From Bacteroidota bacterium (GTDB lineage Bacteria; Bacteroidota; Bacteroidia; Flavobacteriales; Weeksellaceae): a stretch of DNA of 63,354 bases. The position numbers and the translations under genes were made by a program. The notes beneath the pieces are model-generated. The model did no database searches and was not told the DNA's origin. It worked only from the letters and a program-made list of their open reading frames with translations. This document shows positions 51,223-59,955 of the stretch, in pieces. The DNA lies in the NCBI GenBank assembly GCA_023399595.1, contig JAEWOR010000005.1:1-63354 (forward strand). The letters run 5' to 3'. Position 1 is the first letter of the stretch; every line of letters starts with the position of its first letter.

Positions 51223-51768
51223 GCTTAATAGCTCTTTTTTTGAATATTCTCCATTTTTTAGATAATATTCTTTATTGGGTTTTATGATTACAAAACCACC
51301 ATTCAAACTCTCATAATTAAAAAATATTTTTTTTATTATTGAATTCTGGTCTTTTAGCCAATTAATTTTATTACCGTGATAATAATATAAATTTGTTACT
51401 TTTTTATTTATAACCCAAAAATGTGAGCATTGCTTGGTTTTATTTAATTTTGAACTTAAATTTCTGTTAAAAATATCCCAAGGAACCTGATAGTTTTTAT
51501 TATTGATTCGTGGATTGTCATCAATATAATTAATAATAATATTTTTAGATTTATCAATTTTAGAACTTGAAATTTCATTCAATTGGCTAATCAAGTTGTC
51601 ATATGATTTTTCATCTAGAGTTCCTTTAGTATCACTTAAAATTGTAATGGTTTTTCCTGTATTATCTTTTACTTCGTATTTTGAAATTGAGTTGTTTTTT
51701 TGAGCTAATAGTGGAAGACAATTTGTTAGTAATAATACTAAAAAAGATATTAATTGTAATTGTTTCAT
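51205..51768 (-). CDS. Secreted protein, function unknown
   Basis: The 187-residue product has a signal peptide (about 22 residues: KQLQLISFLVLLLTNCLPLLAQ region). An Asn/Lys-rich mature part of mixed alpha/beta composition follows, including IINYIDDNPRINNKN and CSHFWVINKKVTNLYYYHG. No family is recognised. It is preceded by a long gap and overlaps a palindrome at its 3' end. It may be a small periplasmic factor of the accessory region. Confidence 0.55.
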   Translation of the reverse strand: MKQLQLISFLVLLLTNCLPLLAQKNNSISKYEVKDNTGKTITILSDTKGTLDEKSYDNLISQLNEISSSKIDKSKNIIINYIDDNPRINNKNYQVPWDIFNRNLSSKLNKTKQCSHFWVINKKVTNLYYYHGNKINWLKDQNSIIKKIFFNYESLNGGFVIIKPNKEYYLKNGEYSKKELLSVYKDF

Positions 51769-52148
51769 GAATTTTCTGCTTTTTAAATTCTACACCTTCT
51801 CTCTGCATTTGAGCTCCCTTCTGTTGTCGAACCAATTCGTTATGTTTTACCGAGGCAATATTATGAGGTGGTGTTTTTTTATTAAGTTACCTATGATTAA
51901 AAACTTTCAGAATTTCGGGAAAATCATACCCTTTACATACCTTTGGGAGTCGAACCCAAATTCAATACTGTTTTACAATTTTACAATTTTACGGTTTACA
52001 TTTTTTTCCTTTTTACGTCAATGTAACTGTAATTGTTGCAATTTTTATTTTCGGCTTATTCAGCCTATTTTGTATTCGGACAAAAACCTACACAAATTCA
52101 TCGGCAATTTGTTGCGTCCTTACTTTTCTGAAAGCCAATTTTTTTATC
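51769..52148. other. Intergenic region with tRNA T-arm-like hairpin
   Basis: These 380 bases contain no convincing gene. On the minus strand 51942-51960 reads TTTGGGTTCGACTCCCAAA, a 6-bp stem with a TTCGACT loop like a tRNA T-arm. No D-arm or anticodon arm is found 5' of it. Confidence 0.4.
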
Positions 52149-52673
52149 CTAACTCAAATTATCAACATCCTGATATTCGAAAGAGAGTTCAATTGTTTTT
52201 TGATTCAATTTTTCAACTTTCGTTTGTATTTCTCTGATGCTGTTTTTATAGATTTTTATTTTTTCTTTAATTTCTTTCGATTGTAATAAGGGTCTGTATT
52301 CCGTTAATACTTGTTTTCGAACTTCGCCTAAAATAACCCAAGAGTTTGAAGCTGTAGGTTTGGTTTTGGGTAAAATACTTTCATAGACTTCTTTCAGCAT
52401 TTTTAGATTTTGCTTCTGTCTTATCAAATCATCAATATGATTTACTCTATTAAAATCGGCTATTTTTCCATTAATTTCTTCCGAAAACTTCAAAACAAGT
52501 TCAAGTTTTTCCATTGTTTCTTTATAAGGAAAACCTTCGCCATCTGTAGTTTTTACACCGTCTTCATAGATGTTTCCTACCACCATATTATTTTTTGCAT
52601 TAAATTCCAAATCTCTAACATGATTAGAAATCTCGTTTTTCAATCTCAATGCTTCTATGATCTGTATTTCCAT
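52149..52673 (-). CDS. DIP1984-like helical protein
   Basis: The 174-residue protein begins EIQIIEALRLKNEISNHVRD and continues as long helices with NAKNNMVVGNIYEDG, IADFNRVNHIDDLIRQKQNL and coiled-coil sequence at the end. The layout (helix, NN-glycine turn, I-x-x-x-N-x-x-N-H segment, helix) resembles the DIP1984/septicolysin family. The match is from memory and tentative. It lies just left of the Wadjet operon's left repeat, transcribed on the same strand. Confidence 0.55.
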   Translation of the reverse strand: MEIQIIEALRLKNEISNHVRDLEFNAKNNMVVGNIYEDGVKTTDGEGFPYKETMEKLELVLKFSEEINGKIADFNRVNHIDDLIRQKQNLKMLKEVYESILPKTKPTASNSWVILGEVRKQVLTEYRPLLQSKEIKEKIKIYKNSIREIQTKVEKLNQKTIELSFEYQDVDNLS

Positions 52674-52786
52674 TTGTGTCTTTTTGTTTTATTAAATTTT
52701 TGCTTTTTTCAGGTTGCTAAAGTTAAAGAATAAAACAATATGAATTCTCAGAATCTCCGATTCCATTGAAAGATTATAAAGATAGA

Positions 52787-52870
52787 GGAAAAAGCAGCGG
52801 CGGGATATTTTCAAAAAATTCAACTTTTACAAAAACCCGCATTTTGCCAATACACTGTTAGCGGAAGTGG
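52787..52870. repeat. Left copy of the ~84-bp direct repeat flanking the Wadjet operon
   Basis: GGAAAAAGCAGCGGCGGGAT ... CCCGCATTTTGCCAATACA ... GCGGAAGTGG recurs in the same orientation at 60155-60239. The 19-base core CCCGCATTTTGCCAATACA (52836-52854) is identical in both. Confidence 0.8.
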
Positions 52871-52972
52871 TTTTTTCTGTTGTTTTGTTGAGCGTCGGCT
52901 TGATAGGTTTTTTTCATTTTTTGTTTGGTTTTGCGAGATTGGAAAAATGCAAATGTGCTACCAAATAGGTTA

Positions 52973-53827
52973 CTATTTATGTTTTATAAGTATCTCTTGG
53001 TCTAAGCCTTTCTTGTACTGATGAAGAAGCTTTATAAGACTTACAACTCTTTCTTCTTGAATTGCTGATATTTCAAAATTGATTTTTTGCTGATCATAAC
53101 GGTTTTTATTGCCGTTTTTAGAAATAAGGATTTCAATATTTTCGGGAATAAAGAATGATGCTTTTTCTGAAAGATGTTTTTTGTATTCGTTCAGATAAAT
53201 ACCAATTCCAGCAAAATCAAAGTCTCCGAAATGCAAATATTTATTAGGAATTGATTGTAGCCACTTAATCAAATCTTTACTTTGATTTTGAGGATAACGA
53301 CTTACAAATAATGGTTTGATGTCCGCAAAAAGATGTTTTTGTTTTTCAATCCAACGAAAGTTTTCAGCGTTTTCAACTCCTACAATTGTAAGGTCATTTT
53401 CTGGAATGAAATTCTCAAAATCATAAATGAATTGAAAAATACCTTCTGAAAAGTTAAGTGTAATTTTTTTCTCGTTTAATGATGCTTTTATTGGAATGTA
53501 GCTGTTTACCAAAAAACCTTTAAATGTGCGTGTGTTTTTTAGTTTTGAATTAGATGAGATTTCTACCAACTCACTTCGTTGAACATTTTCTTTTAGAGCA
53601 ACTTGAATGTATTTTTCAAGGTCATTGATTCCGTATTTGTTTTGAAGATATTGGTTGAGTGCGCTTGCGTTTACAAGATGTATTTTTTTCTGTATTCTGC
53701 CTGTTCTCTCAACAATTCTTTCTGCTACCAATTCTTCTATTATAGAATGCTTGATTGCACTTGATGAAAGCGTTTCTCCATTTATAAGTTGAACTAATTT
53801 CTGTGCTATGTGAACGGGTAATTTCAT
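52973..53827 (-). CDS. jetD: Wadjet system protein JetD (TOPRIM nuclease subunit)
   Basis: JetD (MksG) is the nuclease of the Wadjet complex and cuts plasmid DNA after the JetABC condensin has extruded it. The 284-residue protein has a helical N-terminal part and a C-terminal DUF2220/TOPRIM domain. Its acidic residues are visible: Glu in VGVENAENFRW and the Asp-x-Asp in HFGDFDFAGIGIY. It is shorter than many JetD proteins (over 330 residues). It follows jetC on the same strand, separated by a palindromic repeat whose edge lies 12 bases from this start codon. Confidence 0.87.
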   Translation of the reverse strand: MKLPVHIAQKLVQLINGETLSSSAIKHSIIEELVAERIVERTGRIQKKIHLVNASALNQYLQNKYGINDLEKYIQVALKENVQRSELVEISSNSKLKNTRTFKGFLVNSYIPIKASLNEKKITLNFSEGIFQFIYDFENFIPENDLTIVGVENAENFRWIEKQKHLFADIKPLFVSRYPQNQSKDLIKWLQSIPNKYLHFGDFDFAGIGIYLNEYKKHLSEKASFFIPENIEILISKNGNKNRYDQQKINFEISAIQEERVVSLIKLLHQYKKGLDQEILIKHK

Positions 53828-53839
53828 TATTGTAATTTA

Positions 53840-53897
53840 GCCACGAACACACGAATATTCACTAATTGCTATTCGTGTTCATTCGTGTATTTGTGGC
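53840..53897. repeat. 58-bp palindromic repeat, copy A (jetC/jetD junction)
   Basis: The unit starts GCCACGAACACACGAATATT and ends ATTCGTGTATTTGTGGC. Outer arms of 17 bases pair with two mismatches and an inner 9-bp stem (ACACGAATA/TATTCGTGT) is perfect. It encodes the last 11 residues and stop codon of JetC. Confidence 0.9.
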
Positions 53898-56800
53898 ATA
53901 TTTTTGAGCTATTAATCGTTTAATATTCGTTACATTTTTGGCATCTTTTGATAGCAAATAAGTGTAGCGATAATCCATTGCGTTGAGTGATGTAGGCGAA
54001 CTATTTATCAACAAAATATTTCTATCGTTGGCAAATTTTAAAATGCCTTTTACATTGTTGGGATGCAATTTTCCGATTTCGTCCATCATACAATGTAGGC
54101 AAAAATCATCTTTCTGTTTTTTGGTGGCTTTTTCTTTAAATACGTTCAAAAGCATAATGTTTATCATTGCTTTCACAAGTATATCTGTTCCTTCAGAACC
54201 TACATTGGTTAGTTTTTCTACCCAACCTGTATCGTTGTCATTTTCGACTATTTTAAACAATAATTCAAACGAATCAGAAAGTGTAATTTCTTTTTCTTTA
54301 GAAATACTCATTTCTTTAATGAGTTGTATCAGTAATGAAATTGCTCTCTTGTTCTTTTCACCTTGGTCATCTGTCGAAAACAAATCGGGTTTACCCAGAT
54401 TAAAAACATTTTCGTCATTAAACTTCTTGATTTCGACTAACAATGTGAATATTTTGTTTTTACTCTCAATGGTTTTCAATTCCATACTCTTGATAGCACC
54501 GACAAAATTTCTTGTAATAAAATCATTGTTTATTTCGGTTATGATTTTACTAATTTCACCTTCTTTTTCTATCAAAGCATTGGTTTCTCTACCAATTTGA
54601 CGAATGATGTGAGCAAATCGTTCTTCAACACGCTGTTTGTATTCTGCAATTTTATTTTCATCTACAAACTCTTTTAGCATTTCAGAAAAATCAAAATAGT
54701 CGGACTTTTCGGTAAATTTAACCTTAAAACTAAACAAATTGTTTTCTTGAAAATTTCCCGTAAACTTATTAATTGCTTCTTGTAATTCGATATAGCGTTT
54801 GGTAATGGTATTGTCTGTAATTTGCAGTTCAGAAGTTAGTGAAACACAATTTTGTTCTGTTTTATGCGCTTCTGTAAATTCGGAAATGTAGCTTTCAACA
54901 GATTGAAACATTTCTGTTTTGGTAAAATTATCAAAAGCGGTTAAGTCTGATTTTAAATTGTTCAGTGTTTTGTTTAAGGCCTCTAGTTCTGCTTTATGAA
55001 TACCTATTTGTTGAATGAAATTATCCTTTTGAAGTTTGTGCTTTTCAGCTTCGGTTTCTAATTTTTTATCTAATAGCGTTTTATTGTTTTTAAATTCACT
55101 TTCCTTATCGAATAGTTGCTCTTTATCATATTTGTATCTTTCGGTAATAGAAAGATTGGTTTCGATAAAATTCATTTCAGAATGAATTGCTGAAAGACGC
55201 AAATCAATCTCATCAATTCTTTTTGTATCTGCACCTTTGGTATTCAATTCTTGCTTTTGTGCAGATTTTATCGTTTCAGATTTTTTATGAATATTTTCTT
55301 TCTCTACTGTAATTTGAATGTCTAACTTTTGTAAAACATCATCTAATCTTTGTTGTTGTTCCTTTACTTTTGCTGTTTTTTCTTTCTTTTTTCCATCGAT
55401 TGTTTTATTGATGCTTGCTTCAATTTTTAGGACTTGCTCTTCGGCTTTTGTCTTTTCTTCGTTTAGTTTAGCAATGTTGCTTTCGATATTTTCTATCGCT
55501 AATTGCTTCTCTGTTTTCGCTTTCGTTTCGCATTCAGAAAGATGTACAGCAAGTTCGTCCAATTTAGATTTTCCTCTTTCTTTATTGTATTCATTTTGTT
55601 GAATTAGCTCTTTTTGTTCCTTAATTTTAGGATAGAATTTTCTTTTTAATTTATCCAAATCATCCTTCAATTCAGCTTGTAATTGCTGAATGGTTAGGCG
55701 AATATTTTGAATCTTTTTTTGATGATCTGCCTGTTCGTTTCTTAAATCGGCTACGGTTTTTACGTTCTTGTCGATCTCGTTTGTATCAATCTGTATTCCG
55801 TAAAAATTGGAATTGTTATCCGTGATTTTTTTGGGATTTAATCCTTTCAGGAACAATACATTTTCTTCATCAATTACTTTGCCTATTGTATTTTCCCAAT
55901 TCGGCACATTATCATTCAACCAACCATACAAAGAATCTTTACTGTTCACAATTTTCGCATCAATCTCTGTTATTTTGAAGTTGATTTTTTCTTGTTCTTC
56001 TATTTGTTTTTCAACTTTTCTTTCGGAATCTGCTTTACTGTTTTTCTCATCAAATTCCCATTCTTTTTGTAAGGATTTTAGTTTATCGTTCGCTTGTTGG
56101 ATTTGCGTTTCAGCATTTGAAATATTGGTTTTTATATTGCCAATTGCCGTTTTGCAATTGTTGATTTCAGTTTCAAAAAAGCGCTTATGTTTCGCTTCTG
56201 ATAGTTGTATTCTTTGGTCGGTAATCGCTTTTTCTTGTTTTTTTACATTGTCGTTGGCTGTGGCTAATGCTTCTTGATTTTGTTTGCGAATGTCTTCATA
56301 AATCAAATCATATTGTTGATTGATTTCCTTTTCAAAAGCGTTGAATTCCTTTTCAGCTCTGTTTTTATCGGTCTGAATATTGTTTTCGAATGCGGATAAT
56401 TGATTTTCCAATTGTCGCAATTGAGCTTCGTATCGTTGTTGAATTTCAAGAAATTGAGAAGTCAAAATATTTTTTTCTTCCGACAGATTTTTTTCTTCCA
56501 GATCCAAATTTGGCTTTTGTGCTACACGTTCTAGAATGGATTCTATTTTTAAAACAGCATATTCATCTCGCTTGGTTTTGATGTCTTTGAGTTTGCTGGA
56601 AACTTCGCCGAGTTGTTTTAAAATATCATCTTTCTTTTTGCCAAAATCTTTATCAAGGTCGTTCAGTTTTTCTTGAACTCTGTTTTGTTTTAGTATTTCA
56701 ACATTGAGTTGTTCTTCAATTTTGGGCTGTTGCTCTTTTACAGCATTTAAAGCATAACCCAATTGATACGCCAATTCTTTTTTCTTTTGTTCTAAATATC

Positions 56801-57545
56801 TCAAATCCGAATATGTTGTCGATACTTTTTCGGTTTGTTTATCAATTTTTCCCTCTGTCCATTTTTTGATGTCGTTCAGGTTGGTTTCAAAATCACGAAG
56901 ATGTGTTTGAGAATAGGTTGCTAGGTCAATTTTTATTTCATCTTCATTCAAAGATTTGATAATAGTTTCTTTTACAAATTCAGCATCTAATTTAGCATTC
57001 AAAAAAACGTTGGCAATGGTTCTCGGAATATTCTGATATTGCTTGCTTTCTATCAGAGCATATTTTCTAAATTCACTTTGTAATCCTTTATTATTACCGT
57101 ACAAAATATTTCGGTATTCCTCATAATTGTTGATGATTCTACTTGCATCTACTTTGCTTAAAGCAACTCTTATTTTATCAAAAGTTTCATATGCTTTGCC
57201 TTCCTTGTCGATAAAAAAGTTTTTGTCATATCCCGAATTGATAAATCGAAATGCAACTCTTCCTTGGCTTTTGAAGCTCAAAACACAATATTTGCCTGTT
57301 TCGGTTTGTATTTCGTAAATGATATAGGAATTTTGATACGGAAAATAATATTCATTGTAATTTTTCTTTTCTCTCGAAATGCCTAATTTCTGAGTTTCGG
57401 CATTATAAAAGAAAAGTATCGCTCTTAGCAAAGTACTTTTTCCTACACCTTGCGTACCGATGAAATGCACGTTTCCGTCCAAATCAACTTCGGAATATTT
57501 TATGGAAGCACTATTTATAAAAACAATTTTACTCAGGTATCTCAT
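53862..57545 (-). CDS. jetC: Wadjet system protein JetC (SMC/MksB-like ATPase)
   Basis: JetC is the SMC-like motor of Wadjet, which extrudes DNA loops and identifies small circular DNA. The 1227-residue protein has a Walker A motif GTQGVGKST at residues 30-38. Long coiled coils (about 230-900, very rich in Lys, Glu, Gln) are broken by a hinge-like globular part around the middle. The Walker B region CMMDEIGKLHPNNVKGIL lies near residue 1160, with DE as catalytic pair. Its start overlaps the jetB end by 17 bases. Residues 1217-1227 (ATNTRMNTNSN) are encoded by a dispersed palindrome, so the native C-terminus has been replaced or extended. Confidence 0.9.
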   Translation of the reverse strand: MRYLSKIVFINSASIKYSEVDLDGNVHFIGTQGVGKSTLLRAILFFYNAETQKLGISREKKNYNEYYFPYQNSYIIYEIQTETGKYCVLSFKSQGRVAFRFINSGYDKNFFIDKEGKAYETFDKIRVALSKVDASRIINNYEEYRNILYGNNKGLQSEFRKYALIESKQYQNIPRTIANVFLNAKLDAEFVKETIIKSLNEDEIKIDLATYSQTHLRDFETNLNDIKKWTEGKIDKQTEKVSTTYSDLRYLEQKKKELAYQLGYALNAVKEQQPKIEEQLNVEILKQNRVQEKLNDLDKDFGKKKDDILKQLGEVSSKLKDIKTKRDEYAVLKIESILERVAQKPNLDLEEKNLSEEKNILTSQFLEIQQRYEAQLRQLENQLSAFENNIQTDKNRAEKEFNAFEKEINQQYDLIYEDIRKQNQEALATANDNVKKQEKAITDQRIQLSEAKHKRFFETEINNCKTAIGNIKTNISNAETQIQQANDKLKSLQKEWEFDEKNSKADSERKVEKQIEEQEKINFKITEIDAKIVNSKDSLYGWLNDNVPNWENTIGKVIDEENVLFLKGLNPKKITDNNSNFYGIQIDTNEIDKNVKTVADLRNEQADHQKKIQNIRLTIQQLQAELKDDLDKLKRKFYPKIKEQKELIQQNEYNKERGKSKLDELAVHLSECETKAKTEKQLAIENIESNIAKLNEEKTKAEEQVLKIEASINKTIDGKKKEKTAKVKEQQQRLDDVLQKLDIQITVEKENIHKKSETIKSAQKQELNTKGADTKRIDEIDLRLSAIHSEMNFIETNLSITERYKYDKEQLFDKESEFKNNKTLLDKKLETEAEKHKLQKDNFIQQIGIHKAELEALNKTLNNLKSDLTAFDNFTKTEMFQSVESYISEFTEAHKTEQNCVSLTSELQITDNTITKRYIELQEAINKFTGNFQENNLFSFKVKFTEKSDYFDFSEMLKEFVDENKIAEYKQRVEERFAHIIRQIGRETNALIEKEGEISKIITEINNDFITRNFVGAIKSMELKTIESKNKIFTLLVEIKKFNDENVFNLGKPDLFSTDDQGEKNKRAISLLIQLIKEMSISKEKEITLSDSFELLFKIVENDNDTGWVEKLTNVGSEGTDILVKAMINIMLLNVFKEKATKKQKDDFCLHCMMDEIGKLHPNNVKGILKFANDRNILLINSSPTSLNAMDYRYTYLLSKDAKNVTNIKRLIAQKYATNTRMNTNSN

Positions 57546-58095
57546 TAGCTACGTCTTCGGGAATATTAATGGTTAATATAAGCTGTTCAAGATATTTGAA
57601 AGATGCCAAAACTTTATATTGGTTGGTAATTTCATTTTCCAATTCTATAAAGGTGTCATCTGATAATTTCTTTAAAATTCTTTCTAAAATATCTTGATGT
57701 TTCGTTTTGTCGGTATGCTTTTTCAGGCTTTCTAATTTTGTTTCCAACTCGGCATCTGTTTTTATTCGGGACAAAATATCAGCAGGCGAAAATCTAATAC
57801 CGGCACTAAAAGCGTTGTCATACGTTTTGAAAAAGTCAATAATATCTATCCATTCAAATGCTTTTTCTATTTTCTTTTCAAGACTCACAGTCGTTTCTGG
57901 TCTGCTGAAATAAAAATATTCATCGCCTTTTTCTAAAACAAAATTGATGTTTAAAAAATATTCGTATAGCTCTTCAAAATGCTGTTCATCTTCAATGATG
58001 TTGTACAGATTGCTGACGTTTTTATCAGAACTATTGGAACTGATAAATTGTCCTTTGCTTAGAATCTTGAATATTTCGGCTGTTTGTGGTATCAT
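57529..58095 (-). CDS. jetB: Wadjet system protein JetB (MksE-like)
   Basis: JetB is the KITE-type winged-helix subunit that bridges JetA and the SMC JetC. The 188-residue protein starts at ATG 58095 (MIPQTAEIFKILSKGQFISS). A GTG at 58119 would place eight residues from the adjacent palindrome at its front and is rejected. The helical and winged-helix character and the position between jetA and jetC support the assignment. The motifs are weak, as is usual for this subunit. Its end overlaps jetC by 17 bases. Confidence 0.8.
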   Translation of the reverse strand: MIPQTAEIFKILSKGQFISSNSSDKNVSNLYNIIEDEQHFEELYEYFLNINFVLEKGDEYFYFSRPETTVSLEKKIEKAFEWIDIIDFFKTYDNAFSAGIRFSPADILSRIKTDAELETKLESLKKHTDKTKHQDILERILKKLSDDTFIELENEITNQYKVLASFKYLEQLILTINIPEDVANEIPE

Positions 58096-58106
58096 AATTA
58101 TGTTTT

Positions 58107-58164
58107 GCCAAGAATACACATATTTCCACTAATTACTCTTCGTGTTGATTCGTGTATTCGTGGC
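58107..58164. repeat. 58-bp palindromic repeat, copy B (GxxExxY/jetB junction)
   Basis: The unit starts GCCAAGAATACACATATTTC and ends GATTCGTGTATTCGTGGC, with the same length, orientation and pairing as copies A and C. It begins seven bases after the GxxExxY stop and ends 11 bases before the jetB ATG. Confidence 0.9.
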
Positions 58165-58171
58165 GTATTTA

Positions 58172-58543
58172 TCAATAAACTAATCTTTTATATTCTAATT
58201 TTCCTCTTCCAAAATTTATCAAAAGTGCCAATTTATTTCCTGAAACTTTTAAGTAATTTATTGTTTGAGCTATGTGTTCGTCCGTAAGCGTTTTAACACA
58301 TTTTATTTCTAAAATAATTTTATCCATCACCACAAAATCCGCATAAAATTGATGTGGTAACAAAATCTCTCTAAAATATACTTCATAAGGTTTCTCTCTT
58401 TCGTAAAAGATCCCATCTTGTCTAAATATTAATTCCAAAGCGTCTTTATAGACAATTTCTAAAAATCCGTGACCGAGTTCATTATGAACTTCCATACACT
58501 TTCCAATAATTTGGTAAGACTCTTCTTTGTAAATTAATTCCAT
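58172..58543 (-). CDS. GxxExxY protein (PD-(D/E)XK nuclease-like) inside the Wadjet operon
   Basis: The 123-residue protein carries the family motif GHGFLEIVY (GxxExxY) at residues 24-32 region. It also has the D...ExK pattern ADFVVMDKIILEIKCVKTLT, then HIAQTINYLKVSGNKLALLI, all as in the small PD-(D/E)XK-like GxxExxY proteins common in Bacteroidota. Their function is not established. The gene sits between jetA and jetB, on the same strand, with a palindromic repeat on each side. It is not a known Wadjet subunit. Confidence 0.92.
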   Translation of the reverse strand: MELIYKEESYQIIGKCMEVHNELGHGFLEIVYKDALELIFRQDGIFYEREKPYEVYFREILLPHQFYADFVVMDKIILEIKCVKTLTDEHIAQTINYLKVSGNKLALLINFGRGKLEYKRLVY

Positions 58544-58562
58544 ATTTTATTTTTATTTTTTA

Positions 58563-58620
58563 GCCACGAATACACAAATTTTCACTAATATTTATTCGTG
58601 TCGATTTGTGCATTTGTGGC
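58563..58620. repeat. 58-bp palindromic repeat, copy C (jetA/GxxExxY junction)
   Basis: The unit starts GCCACGAATACACAAATTTT and ends GATTTGTGCATTTGTGGC. It directly abuts the jetA stop codon and ends 19 bases before the GxxExxY start. Size and orientation equal those of copies A and B. Confidence 0.9.
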
Positions 58621-59817
58621 TTATTTAGGATAAATCATTGCATACTCAACCTCATTTTTTTCATCCACCTGTTCGGTAATTTCAAAGAAATTATCATACA
58701 AAGAAACCATTTGGCAATAAATGGTAACTCGCTCATCAAACGAAACAATTTTTGAAAAATTAAAGCTCATCACAAAGTCAAATAGATTGTTACTCCCTGC
58801 TACAAAACCATTTTTTACTTCTTCCAAATTGATTTGAACTTCTTCTTGGATTTGCGTTTCTAAATATTCGTCCGATATTTTTTCAGCAATAGGTTGCTTG
58901 AGTTTGTTTCCGATTTTTTTCCTTTCGGCTATTTTCTTAATACTTGCAAATGCTTCTTCATCTGTTTGTAGATATTCTAATGAAAGTTTAAGTGGATAAA
59001 TAGGATTGGGTTCAAAAACAACAGTATTGCTCGATGCTAAAACCAGTTTTATATCAGTCGATGTTTCAAGAATGAATTGGTCTTTCAGATACTTTATTTG
59101 TCGCAGTTTTTCTATAACACCACTTTGTTGCTGAATTTGATTTAAAAAATCAATTATTTGCCTTTGAATTTCAATCAAATTATGTGTGCATTTATGCAAT
59201 TGCATTTTCAATTGAACAATTATCCGATTCAATTCCTCATCAGTGGCTGTTTTGAAAAACGTAATATTATCATCTGTAATTAATTGCTCCGTTTGTTCAA
59301 TAAGTTTGGTGATATCTTTCCGCTTATTGTCAAGATTAATGAGTTTTGCTTTTTTGTTTTTATAGTTAGGTTCGCTTTTGAAGGTGTTATCAATATTACG
59401 TTTCAAATCCACTACATTTCGCAATGTGATAATGCCAATTTTCCTAAGCGTATTTTTTACTGTTCGTAAATACTCGTATTTTCTTTGTTCGTTTTGTTCG
59501 TTGAAGTAATAATCAATATTTTGTTTTACTTTTTCAAGGTTTTCATTGATATATGACGTGTTTATTTCTTCATTTGCTTCTAAAACCTGCTCAAAAAATT
59601 GCAAATACAAATCATCAATTTCTAAAGTATTTCCATTTTGTCTAATGACCGAACGGTCTATCAAATATTGAAGTCGTCCTTGATTATCATCGACCAATTC
59701 GAGAGCATATTCGTATTTGTAATTAGCCGTTTTTCTTCTTTTAAACATTTCCGTAAGAAGGTCTTCCTCCCGTTTGAGAGCAAGTAAAATTTCTTTTATG
59801 TTGGAAAATGTATTCAT
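58621..59817 (-). CDS. jetA: Wadjet system protein JetA (MksF-like kleisin)
   Basis: JetA is the kleisin that closes the condensin ring around DNA. The protein is almost entirely helical, with a winged-helix-like N-terminal domain (MNTFSNIKEILLALKREEDL, SVIRQNGNTLEIDDLYLQFF) and coiled coils in the middle. ATG at 59817 gives 398 residues and lies about ten bases after a TATCTTTG promoter box. An alternative start at 59955 would add 46 residues encoded by non-conserved, repeat-like sequence and would lie 5' of that box. It is the first gene of jetA-GxxExxY-jetB-jetC-jetD. Confidence 0.83.
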   Translation of the reverse strand: MNTFSNIKEILLALKREEDLLTEMFKRRKTANYKYEYALELVDDNQGRLQYLIDRSVIRQNGNTLEIDDLYLQFFEQVLEANEEINTSYINENLEKVKQNIDYYFNEQNEQRKYEYLRTVKNTLRKIGIITLRNVVDLKRNIDNTFKSEPNYKNKKAKLINLDNKRKDITKLIEQTEQLITDDNITFFKTATDEELNRIIVQLKMQLHKCTHNLIEIQRQIIDFLNQIQQQSGVIEKLRQIKYLKDQFILETSTDIKLVLASSNTVVFEPNPIYPLKLSLEYLQTDEEAFASIKKIAERKKIGNKLKQPIAEKISDEYLETQIQEEVQINLEEVKNGFVAGSNNLFDFVMSFNFSKIVSFDERVTIYCQMVSLYDNFFEITEQVDEKNEVEYAMIYPK

Positions 59818-59832
59818 AAGTTGGGTATCTCT

Positions 59833-59840
59833 CAAAGATA
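59833..59840 (-). promoter_or_regulatory. Bacteroidota -7 promoter box for the Wadjet operon
   Basis: The minus strand reads TATCTTTG (TAnnTTTG), 15 bases 5' of the chosen jetA start codon. Confidence 0.55.
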
Positions 59841-59955
59841 ATAATTTAAATTTTTGTTTGTTGGATTCTCGTTCTGAAACATTCAGGTTGGGCTTGAAGC
59901 GTTGGGGCAAAATTAAATGTGGTGCAAAAGCGTTGGATTGTGCGGTGGGTTGCAC

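Noticed and set aside
53983..57318. Several long plus-strand open frames (up to about 205 codons) opposite jetC
   Set aside because: They mirror the Lys/Glu/Gln-rich coiled-coil codons of jetC, are rich in Ser/Phe/Leu, and lack any domain or initiation context.
58172..58543. Reading the GxxExxY gene as an established Wadjet subunit
   Set aside because: Known Wadjet operons are described with four proteins; nothing in the sequence shows complex formation, so it is reported as an insertion or accessory candidate.
59818..59955. 46-residue N-terminal extension of JetA
   Set aside because: It lies 5' of a TATCTTTG promoter box and reads through repeat-like intergenic sequence; the ATG at 59817 begins the natural helical domain.
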